In this document: piece after piece, positions 1-4,372 of the stretch | How positions within the stretch are numbered: the stretch's first letter is position 1 | Layout of the letters: the number at the start of each line of letters is the position of its first letter | Origin: CAYMDS01 sp964576705 | GTDB taxonomy: Bacteria > Patescibacteriota > Microgenomatia > Levybacterales > UBA12049 | Direction of reading: 5' to 3' | Length of the DNA stretch: 10,954 bases | NCBI GenBank assembly: GCA_964576705.1 | Contig: CAZNVI010000039.1 | Span: forward strand, 1-10,954 | Translations under genes and position numbers: made by a program | The notes under the pieces: model-generated | What the model was told of the DNA's origin: nothing | The model's input: the letters and a program-made list of their open reading frames with translations, nothing else | Database searches by the model: none

Positions 1-59
1 ATTTTCCATATACAGTCGGTAATTATACAATATTCATCCTATATTGTTAAATTTTCGTA

Positions 60-88
60 TTGTCTATAGTCTTAGGAGTTGATATACT
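60..88 (+). promoter_or_regulatory. Sigma70-type promoter of the HIT gene
   Basis: TTGTCT (60-65) and TATACT (83-88) are separated by exactly 17 bp. The predicted transcription start is near 95, only about 9 nt before the ATG at 104. The AGGAG at 74-78 lies in the spacer and would not be in the mRNA, so it is not a ribosome binding site. Inferred from consensus matching only. Confidence 0.6.
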
Positions 89-103
89 GACTGTAGAAAC
101 TAT

Positions 104-511
104 ATGGATGATATTTTTTGCAAAGTCATTCGAGAAGAGATTCCGAGTCACACTATTCATGAGACTGAAGAGACGCTTGCGTTTTTAGACGTGACTCCAT
201 CAAGTCCGGGACACACCTTAGTGATTCGTAAGAAACATGGAAAAAATATTTCAGAATATAGTCAAGAAGAGCTAGGTATCTTGATGGAAAGCGTTAAAGT
301 AGTTGCCCAAAAACTAGAAGAATCTTTAAATCCTGATTCGATCACGATTGGTATTAATCATAAAGAAAAAAAAGGTGTCCCGCATCTACATATTCATCTT
401 ATCCCCAGATGGGAGAATGATGGGGGTCATGCCCTACAGGGAGTAGTTAATAATAAGCCGAAAGAAAGCTTGGAAGTCTTGGCAAAGAAGATAAATCAGG
501 TTCAAGCTTGA
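104..511 (+). CDS. HIT family protein (histidine triad nucleotide-binding hydrolase)
   Basis: A 135-residue HIT-superfamily protein, of the usual length for the HINT/Fhit-like branch. The active-site triad HxHxHxx is visible as HLHIHLI at residues 94-100, followed by PRW. The N-terminal IFCKVIREEIPS and the FLDVTPSSPGHTLVIRKKH block (about 28-45) are typical family segments. Family members hydrolyse nucleoside phosphoramidates or dinucleoside polyphosphates in the cytoplasm; the natural substrate here cannot be read from sequence. The N-terminal zinc-binding cysteine pair seen in some HIT proteins is absent (only C6). ATG 104 is the first start after an in-frame stop at 80-82. It has no SD, and the promoter predicts an almost leaderless message. 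The gene converges with the next one and overlaps it by 10 nt. Confidence 0.93.
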   Translation: MDDIFCKVIREEIPSHTIHETEETLAFLDVTPSSPGHTLVIRKKHGKNISEYSQEELGILMESVKVVAQKLEESLNPDSITIGINHKEKKGVPHLHIHLIPRWENDGGHALQGVVNNKPKESLEVLAKKINQVQA

Positions 512-1059
512 TCACCCCTGTTTAATTCTAATTGCATATCTTGCAGTGTCTCATATCCGTTTCTGACTTTATCATAATTAGGTTTAGAAGTAGGAAAATC
601 TTTTAAAAACCTTATTCCGGCTTGGATTACTCTTTCTGTATGATTACGTGCCAGCCAGTCAGCGACTATTTGAGCATCATTTCCATAAACTGGCTTAGGC
701 AATTTTCCTATAGTTTGAAGTCTTAAAATAGGGAGAAAGTTATCTAATGCATCTAAGCATTCACTATCTACTGTTTTAGGATCCGGAGGACTAGCAGATA
801 GGTTATCATATGCCGTAAGCAAAGCTTGATCAGATTCATCAGGATAAATAGGCTCCTTTGACCCTGTATTTATGACTCTTTCGATCCGTAGTAAACTCAA
901 AGGTGTAATTTGTGGAAATTGTATACGCTCGCCTTCAATAAATATCGGAATAGGGACACGTGGTACTACTGGTTCCTTTGAGACAGGCTTTCTTCTCCTG
1001 TTTTTACGGCGTGGAAGAGGGGAGTCTATGTCGACTCGGGTTTCAATTGGCACAGGCAT
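502..1059 (-). CDS. Hypothetical protein with basic, proline-rich N-terminus
   Basis: A 185-residue reading frame on the minus strand that I do not recognise. Residues 1-45 are proline-rich with a basic cluster (RRKNRRRK, 17-24), suggesting a flexible, possibly nucleic-acid-binding tail. Residues 75-185 look like a soluble helical domain. There is no signal peptide, membrane segment or cysteine motif (a single Cys at 101). It is the only gene on this strand. Support for being real: the frame is intact over most of the space between HIT and rpsU, it has a good minus-strand promoter (1084-1112), and a perfect palindrome lies just before its start. No SD is seen before the start at 1059. The plus-strand frame inside it (872-1069) looks like a shadow. 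Confidence 0.65.
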   Translation of the reverse strand: MPVPIETRVDIDSPLPRRKNRRRKPVSKEPVVPRVPIPIFIEGERIQFPQITPLSLLRIERVINTGSKEPIYPDESDQALLTAYDNLSASPPDPKTVDSECLDALDNFLPILRLQTIGKLPKPVYGNDAQIVADWLARNHTERVIQAGIRFLKDFPTSKPNYDKVRNGYETLQDMQLELNRGDQA

Positions 1060-1063
1060 ATAC

Positions 1064-1081
1064 GTGTGATTTAAATCACAC
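1064..1081. promoter_or_regulatory. Perfect 18-bp palindrome, candidate operator
   Basis: GTGTGATTTAAATCACAC is a perfect inverted repeat. It contains TGTGA-N6-TCACA, the half-site arrangement recognised by CRP/FNR-family regulators. It covers the predicted transcription start (about 1077) of the minus-strand hypothetical gene and ends 4 bp before its start codon, a position that suits a repressor. No regulator gene is present in the window, so the binding protein is unknown. Confidence 0.55.
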
Positions 1082-1083
1082 TA

Positions 1084-1112
1084 AGTATAACCAAGAGGCG
1101 AAGTCAAATCAA
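1084..1112 (-). promoter_or_regulatory. Promoter of the minus-strand hypothetical gene
   Basis: On the minus strand, TTGATT (1112-1107) and TATACT (1089-1084) are separated by 17 bp. The predicted start is near 1077, inside the palindrome at 1064-1081, giving a leader of about 18 nt with no SD. Consensus match only. Confidence 0.55.
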
Positions 1113-1169
1113 TAGATGTTTAAATTTATTACGCTTTTCTTAAATTTTAATCACAATGACAGTTGGCGT

Positions 1170-1198
1170 TTGCGGTAAATGAGATTTTGGGGTAAAAT
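1170..1198 (+). promoter_or_regulatory. Promoter of rpsU
   Basis: TTGCGG (1170-1175), a 17-bp spacer and TAAAAT (1193-1198). The predicted start near 1205 gives a leader of about 100 nt that contains the whole octamer hairpin (1209-1286) and the SD. Confidence 0.6.
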
Positions 1199-1208
1199 AG
1201 ACACTTAC

Positions 1209-1286
1209 AGGTTCAGAGGTTCACGGGTTCAGAGATTCAAAGTTATAAACTTTGCACCTTTGTCTCTTTGTATCTTTGCATCTTCC
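1209..1286 (+). repeat. Inverted octamer array in the rpsU leader (element A)
   Basis: Left arm: four 8-nt units of form RGRTTCAN (1209-1240). Right arm: four 8-nt units of form CTTTGNNN (1250-1281). The 9-nt centre contains CAAAGTTATAAACTTTG, which gives a perfect inner stem. The arms are complementary unit by unit with mismatches and G-U pairs, so the rpsU leader can form a long imperfect hairpin ending just before the SD. The left-arm unit is shared with element D before ybaB; the right-arm unit (reverse complement NNNCAAAG) recurs inside recR. Confidence 0.8.
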
Positions 1287-1287
1287 G

Positions 1288-1296
1288 AAGGGGGTG
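1288..1296 (+). promoter_or_regulatory. Strong SD that fixes the rpsU start
   Basis: AAGGGGGTG differs by one base from AAGGAGGTG, the complement of the usual 16S rRNA tail. It ends 9 nt before ATG 1306. This selects 1306 over an upstream in-frame ATG at 1252, which lies inside the repeat hairpin. Confidence 0.8.
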
Positions 1297-1305
1297 TTTT
1301 TATTT

Positions 1306-1491
1306 ATGGTTTATGTTAAAAAATCAGTCGGACAGTCAGATGATCAACTCATAAAGACTTTTTCCCGTTTAGTTATGGAAGAAAATATCGTCCAGGAGTA
1401 TAAAGATAGACGTTTTCATCTTAATAAGCAAGAAAAGAAAAAATTGGCACAGCAACATTTGAGACGGTTGAAACAACGAAGAACACAATAG
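1306..1491 (+). CDS. rpsU: 30S ribosomal protein bS21
   Basis: A 61-residue basic protein beginning MVYVKKSVGQSDDQLIKTFS and ending in a lysine/arginine-rich tail. It matches bS21 in length and in pattern: N-terminal beta segment, then SDD.L...F.R.V..E.I, then an R-F block and a basic C-terminal helix. bS21 sits on the 30S platform near the 16S anti-SD region and helps initiation on SD-containing mRNAs. It is one of the few genes here with a strong SD of its own, and its leader carries a long repeat hairpin, so feedback control at the leader is possible but unproven. The upstream in-frame extension (18 residues from 1252) encodes repeat-derived sequence and is rejected. A hairpin terminator follows. 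Confidence 0.95.
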   Translation: MVYVKKSVGQSDDQLIKTFSRLVMEENIVQEYKDRRFHLNKQEKKKLAQQHLRRLKQRRTQ

Positions 1492-1513
1492 CGGTTAATT
1501 ACGCTTCTATGAT

Positions 1514-1558
1514 AAGTTTCATCTCTTTTATAAAAGAAGGGTAGGATGAAGTTGTTTT
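1514..1558 (+). terminator. rpsU: Hairpin terminator after rpsU
   Basis: The outer stem pairs AGTTTCATC (1515-1523) with GATGAAGTT (1545-1553), with two G-U pairs. Inside lies the perfect palindrome TCTTTTATAAAAGA (1524-1537), then a 7-nt bulge, and TTTT follows at 1555-1558. It lies 22 nt after the rpsU stop. The U-run is short, so termination may be partial. Confidence 0.5.
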
Positions 1559-1564
1559 AAAGAC

Positions 1565-1662
1565 CAAAAATCAAAAATCAAATCTCAAAAATACAAATAA
1601 AAAGTAAAAAATTTTGCATTTTAAATTGTAACTTTGAATTTTACATTTTGAATTTTTAATTC
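1565..1662 (+). repeat. Inverted heptamer array between rpsU and ybeY (element B)
   Basis: Fourteen consecutive 7-nt units. The first half is A-rich (CAAAAAT at 1565, 1572 and 1586, with variants); the second is its inverted T-rich counterpart (TGAATTT at 1635 and 1649, TACATTT at 1642). The array switches sense at about 1613, so the whole 98 nt can fold into an AU-rich hairpin with almost no loop. It lies 51 nt before ybeY; I find no clear ybeY promoter in that interval. Confidence 0.75.
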
Positions 1663-1713
1663 ACAATCAGGCATCACTCTAGCTTTGTTAACAAGATACA
1701 TATTTGTGTATAT

Positions 1714-2100
1714 ATGACCAACACTAAAGTATTAATATACGTCGAGAGCAGGTATAAAGTAAACCGAAAGAGAATAAAAAAAGCGATCCACAATGTGCTT
1801 ACCGCAACTAGTGTAACAAGTCCAGTTGAGATTTCTGTAGCTGTCGTAGGGGATCGGAAGATGAAGTCTTTAAATAAAAAGTACAGGAACCTTGATAAAA
1901 CTACTAATGTATTATCATTCCCTCAGGCTGAGGGGCAAGCAATCAAGGCGCCTGATGGAGCATCTAGGCTTGGGGATATAGTATTGTCGTACCCTGAAGT
2001 CATTAGAGAATCAGCTCGCGATGAGATGCTGGTAGATGATAAGGTGGATTCGTTAGTTGAACATTCCATGAAGCACTTGTTAGGAATACACCACACGTGA
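1714..2100 (+). CDS. ybeY: Endoribonuclease YbeY, C-terminally short
   Basis: Zinc-dependent RNase acting in 16S rRNA 3'-end maturation and 70S quality control. Visible motifs: YRNLDKTTNVLSFP (57-70), matching the family YR..D..TDVLSFP; LGDIVLS (87-93); and the zinc motif HxxxHxxxxxH as H117, H121 and H127. The protein is 128 residues and stops one residue after the last zinc ligand. Most YbeY proteins continue with a short helix, so the C-terminus is clipped. The stop codon is the point where repeat element C begins, so the loss may be due to the repeat. All catalytic residues are present, so it is probably functional. ATG 1714 is the only good start; it has no SD. The pairing with rpsU fits a ribosome-related role. 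Confidence 0.92.
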   Translation: MTNTKVLIYVESRYKVNRKRIKKAIHNVLTATSVTSPVEISVAVVGDRKMKSLNKKYRNLDKTTNVLSFPQAEGQAIKAPDGASRLGDIVLSYPEVIRESARDEMLVDDKVDSLVEHSMKHLLGIHHT

Positions 2101-2212
2101 ATAAGCAAATAATCAAATAATCCAATAGACAAATCAGTCAAGAATAAAAAACAGTTTAGCCTCCCCGAATCTCGTTTATTTGTAATATTTGTATATTTGT
2201 TTATTTATATTG
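2100..2212 (+). repeat. Inverted heptamer array between ybeY and dnaX (element C)
   Basis: Left arm: seven heptamers of AATAAGC/AAATAAT/CAAATAA type (2100-2148), starting at the last base of the ybeY stop. Right arm: inverted T-rich heptamers (about 2171-2212, ATTTGTN type). The first three left units match the reverse complement of the right arm closely. The left arm is nearly identical over 42 nt to that of element E (5286-5327). The terminal part of the right arm appears displaced to 2265 by the element at 2218-2263. Confidence 0.8.
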
Positions 2213-2217
2213 TATAT

Positions 2218-2263
2218 CCTTCGATTAACTCAGGACCTTTGTGACCCTGAGCTTGCCGAATGG
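2218..2263 (+). repeat. Palindromic TTCGA...CTCAGG dispersed element
   Basis: Two inverted half-elements: TTCGATTAACTCAGG (2220-2234) and CCTGAGCTTGCCGAA (2246-2260). The core is TTCGA-N4-CTCAGG. Related copies occur in cysS (7416-7438 and 7566-7583). It interrupts the right arm of element C: the tail TTTGTTTATTGG, continuous with the array in element E, here follows the element. It also supplies the -35 hexamer used for dnaX. Confidence 0.7.
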
Positions 2264-2282
2264 GTTTGTTTATTGGTAGTAT
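2253..2282 (+). promoter_or_regulatory. dnaX: Promoter of dnaX, predicted leaderless
   Basis: TTGCCG (2253-2258) lies inside the dispersed palindrome; an 18-bp spacer and TAGTAT (2277-2282) follow. The -10-like hexamer occupies -12 to -7 relative to the A of ATG 2289, so transcription would start at the start codon. TAGTAT at the same offset precedes the response regulator at 8452. The individual hexamer matches are modest. Confidence 0.5.
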
Positions 2283-2288
2283 TACTCT

Positions 2289-3998
2289 ATGGTTTTTTAT
2301 CTCAAATACAGACCTCAGAAAATTGACGATTTAGATAGCGAATCAGTGCGTAGTGCATTATATTCTGTGTTATCCCTCCCTTATATACCTCACGCTTTTC
2401 TTTTCACAGGACCTAAGGGACTTGGAAAAACATCTGCTGCGAGGATTTTGGCGAAAGCAGTTAATTGTCTAAAAGTATCACGGGTATCACAGGTATCACA
2501 GGTACCACGGGAAAAAGGGCTAGAAAAATCTCGTGATACTCATGGTACACGTGCTACTAGTGGTGCATCTACCATCGAGCCTTGTAATAAGTGTGAACAA
2601 TGCATTTCGATCACAAATGGAACTAATTTAGATATTCTTGAGATCGATGCCGCATCAAACCGTGGAATTGATGAAATCAGAGATTTGCGGGAAAAGATAA
2701 AGTTGTCACCCGTGTCAGCCCGGAAAAAAGTGTACATCATCGATGAGGTGCATATGCTCACAACCGAAGCGTTTAACGCGCTTTTGAAAACTCTTGAGGA
2801 ACCACCAGCACACGCGATGTTCATTTTATGCACCACAGAGCTTGAGAAAGTACCATCCACCATTCAGTCGCGTTGTTTCCAGATCAAATTCATACAGGCC
2901 ACGACGGATGATATCACACGTTCTTTCAGAAGAATTATAGAAGGCGAAAATATAAAAATCACAGATGAAGCTATTAGAGAAATCACAGCTTTAGCAGATG
3001 GTGGTTTTCGGGATGCACATAAAATACTCGAAGAACTTGTCGCGATGAACGATGGAGATGTAACAGAAGAGTTGGTTGAGAAAAAATATCTAGTAGTAAG
3101 CAGTAAGAATCAAGTAGTAAGCATGATACAGAGTTTCGAAAAGCGGGATGTACAGGCGGGATTGGATATCGCGCAAAAGGTAATAGAGCAAGGTATGGAT
3201 ATGAAACAGTTCATGATACAACTCACTGATACTGTTCATGGATTATTGCTGAAAAAAGCAGGCGTTGATAAAGGTGCAGGACACAAGGTGCATGGTACAA
3301 GTTTTGAGATAGCAGAACTTAGGGAACTGTTAGTTTTACTGAATAGAGCGTTTCTGGAGATGAAATATGCGGTAATACCGCAGTTACCTTTAGAACTGGC
3401 GATAATTGAATGGGGCGAAATGGCACATGGCAAATGGTTCAGGGCAAATGGTTCAGGGCAAACAAAAGACGCTGAAAAAACGACCAACGATCAAGGACTC
3501 GCCTCGCGACGAAGCGGGCCTAGGACCGACCGTGTCAGTCAAGAAATACCAGAGATGTCTAAGGAGGAAATTAAAACAGTGGCTATGGTTGGAAAAAATG
3601 ATATTACGGTTGCAACTATGCGAAAAAAAGTGGGGGATTTAGCTCGTGTCAGGGTTCTTTATGGATCAGAGGCAGAAGTAAAATCTTCAAATAAGGGTTC
3701 TGCGAATAACAACTTCAGCCTTTTAAATGTATCTAATTCTGAAATAACTAAAGAGTGGTTAAATAATTTTTGGCAGGTTTATATATCTGAAATAAAACAG
3801 TATAATCATACTATTGCCGGAGTTTTGAGGAGTTGCCATATAAGTAAATTTGATAAAGAAACTTTAATAATAGAAACCGCTTATAAATTCCATAAAGAGA
3901 GATTAAATGATGGAAAAACAAGGGAAATTCTAGAGAGCGTTTGTAAAACACTAACAGGAAATACGATGAGAGTAGAAGTGATTTTGAAAGGTTCATAG
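2289..3998 (+). CDS. dnaX: DNA polymerase III subunit gamma/tau
   Basis: Clamp-loader ATPase, 569 residues. Domain order: Walker A GPKGLGKT (41-48); zinc module C60, C99, C102, C105; Walker B VYIIDEVHML (148-157); SRC motif with the arginine finger (194-196); sensor 2 GGFRDA (238-243); collar domain to about 375; linker 376-485; and a C-terminal domain from about 487. In the E. coli protein the first two zinc cysteines are 8 residues apart; here 38. The 30 extra residues match a 90-nt inverted nine-base array (2476-2565). The linker holds a heptamer array and a GC-rich hairpin insert. A slippery A-AAA-AAT at 3593-3599 could give a gamma-like 437-residue form. The start lacks an SD and is predicted leaderless. 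The last residues and stop codon come from element D. Confidence 0.96.
   Translation: MVFYLKYRPQKIDDLDSESVRSALYSVLSLPYIPHAFLFTGPKGLGKTSAARILAKAVNCLKVSRVSQVSQVPREKGLEKSRDTHGTRATSGASTIEPCNKCEQCISITNGTNLDILEIDAASNRGIDEIRDLREKIKLSPVSARKKVYIIDEVHMLTTEAFNALLKTLEEPPAHAMFILCTTELEKVPSTIQSRCFQIKFIQATTDDITRSFRRIIEGENIKITDEAIREITALADGGFRDAHKILEELVAMNDGDVTEELVEKKYLVVSSKNQVVSMIQSFEKRDVQAGLDIAQKVIEQGMDMKQFMIQLTDTVHGLLLKKAGVDKGAGHKVHGTSFEIAELRELLVLLNRAFLEMKYAVIPQLPLELAIIEWGEMAHGKWFRANGSGQTKDAEKTTNDQGLASRRSGPRTDRVSQEIPEMSKEEIKTVAMVGKNDITVATMRKKVGDLARVRVLYGSEAEVKSSNKGSANNNFSLLNVSNSEITKEWLNNFWQVYISEIKQYNHTIAGVLRSCHISKFDKETLIIETAYKFHKERLNDGKTREILESVCKTLTGNTMRVEVILKGS
2476..2565 (+). repeat. dnaX: In-frame inverted nonamer array inside dnaX
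   Basis: Left arm: four 9-nt units of form TAYCACRGG (2476-2511). Loop: 18 nt (2512-2529). Right arm: four 9-nt units (2530-2565) whose reverse complements read TATCACGAG, TACCATGAG, TAGCACGTG and CACCACTAG. Total 90 nt, or 30 codons, translated as repeats such as VSQ. The design is that of the intergenic arrays, but with a period divisible by three. It sits between the first and second zinc cysteines of DnaX. Confidence 0.85.
3420..3461 (+). repeat. dnaX: Heptamer array in the dnaX linker
   Basis: Three 14-nt copies: ATGGCACATGGCAA once, then ATGGTTCAGGGCAA twice in tandem. Each is two heptamers, so six heptamers and 42 nt (14 codons), frame-neutral in total although each copy shifts frame. 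Encodes MAHGKWFRANGSGQ in the linker after the collar domain. No inverted partner arm was found nearby. Confidence 0.75.
3498..3531 (+). repeat. dnaX: GC-rich hairpin insert in the dnaX linker
   Basis: Markedly GC-richer than its surroundings, with GCCTCGC and GCGGGC flanking GACGAA, able to form a short hairpin. Encodes LASRRSGPRT in the variable linker. It resembles the GC-rich palindrome inserted in recR (5938-5958) in style but not clearly in sequence. Classed as a repeat by composition and structure; no second copy is seen in this window. Confidence 0.4.
3593..3599 (+). promoter_or_regulatory. dnaX: Candidate -1 frameshift site in dnaX
   Basis: The in-frame codons GGA AAA AAT contain A-AAA-AAT, of slippery X-XXY-YYZ form. 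A -1 slip reads AAA AAA and then TGA at 3599-3601, terminating after residue 437. E. coli makes gamma by a -1 shift at A-AAA-AAG that stops almost at once, at a comparable place between the collar and tau-specific domains. A second run of seven A (3623-3629) follows. No strong downstream stem-loop was recognised. Confidence 0.4.
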
Positions 3999-4057
3999 GT
4001 TCAAGGTTCAGAGGTGCAAGTAATTACTTTGTACCTTGCAACTTGCATCTATGCACC
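3989..4057 (+). repeat. Inverted octamer array between dnaX and ybaB (element D)
   Basis: Left arm of four units of form AGGTTCAN (3989-4020, one unit of 7 nt), a short TAATT centre, and a right arm (4026-4057) whose reverse complement reads AGGTGCAT, AGATGCAA and so on. The arms align over about 30 nt with few mismatches. The dnaX stop (3996-3998) lies within the left arm. Same unit as element A before rpsU, and likewise followed directly by a strong SD. Confidence 0.8.
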
Positions 4058-4064
4058 TGATGAG

Positions 4065-4072
4065 AGGAGGTG
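4065..4072 (+). promoter_or_regulatory. Strong SD that fixes the ybaB start
   Basis: AGGAGGTG is a full match to the classic SD, ending 11 nt before ATG 4084. It rules out the in-frame ATG at 4036, which lies inside the right arm of the repeat hairpin. Confidence 0.8.
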
Positions 4073-4083
4073 TAATATTTAAT

Positions 4084-4368
4084 ATGTTTAATCCATTAGG
4101 ACAATTAGGAGAACTTAAAAAAATGCGGGATCAGGCTATGCAGATTCAACGCCTTCTTTCTGCTAAAGAAATTACAGTCGAAAAAAAAGGTGTGCGGATA
4201 GTGGTGACTGGAGACCAGAAAATAAAAGAACTCACTACCGATAACGCGCGTGATAACGATATAAAAGATGCTGTAAACGAGGCTATTAAAAAATCTCAAG
4301 AAGTAGCTGCTAAAGAGCTTTCATCTATGAGTGGAGGCTTAGGAGGATTATTGGGAGGGATGAAATAG
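4084..4368 (+). CDS. YbaB/EbfC family nucleoid-associated protein
   Basis: A 94-residue protein starting MFNPLGQLGELKKMRDQAMQ, with the family layout: an N-terminal amphipathic helix, a beta segment ITVEKKGVRIVVTGDQKIKEL (about 30-50), a second helix, and a glycine-rich tail (SGGLGGLLGG). YbaB/EbfC proteins form tweezer-like dimers that bind DNA. The position right after dnaX and ahead of recR is the conserved neighbourhood of this family. Unlike dnaX and recR it has a strong SD of its own. It ends 4 nt before prs, and the sequence encoding its glycine-rich tail contains the SD-like GGGAGGG for prs, so the two are probably translationally coupled. Confidence 0.9.
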   Translation: MFNPLGQLGELKKMRDQAMQIQRLLSAKEITVEKKGVRIVVTGDQKIKELTTDNARDNDIKDAVNEAIKKSQEVAAKELSSMSGGLGGLLGGMK

Positions 4369-4372
4369 CTTT

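Noticed and set aside
1..59. End of an upstream gene
   Set aside because: Short AT-rich sequence with no coding signal I can support.
872..1069. Plus-strand 65-codon reading frame inside the minus-strand hypothetical gene
   Set aside because: It lies within the longer minus-strand frame, which has a promoter and operator-like site; the product is low-complexity and resembles no known protein.
1064..1081. Calling the palindrome a genuine CRP site
   Set aside because: The half-sites match, but no regulator is in the window and the lineage is uncertain, so it is reported only as a candidate operator.
1252..1305. Upstream in-frame start for rpsU
   Set aside because: The extra 18 residues are encoded by the right arm of the octamer hairpin, bS21 proteins begin near MVYVKKS, and the strong SD at 1288-1296 serves ATG 1306.
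1209..1662. CRISPR array
   Set aside because: The repeats are 7-8 nt, tandem and degenerate without spacers, and no cas genes are present.
3475..3480. Run of six A in dnaX as a frameshift site
   Set aside because: In frame the codons are GAA AAA ACG, which do not give an X-XXY-YYZ heptamer; the site at 3593-3599 fits better.
4036..4083. Upstream in-frame start for ybaB
   Set aside because: It lies in the repeat hairpin and has no SD; AGGAGGTG at 4065-4072 serves ATG 4084, and family proteins start with MFNP-like sequence.
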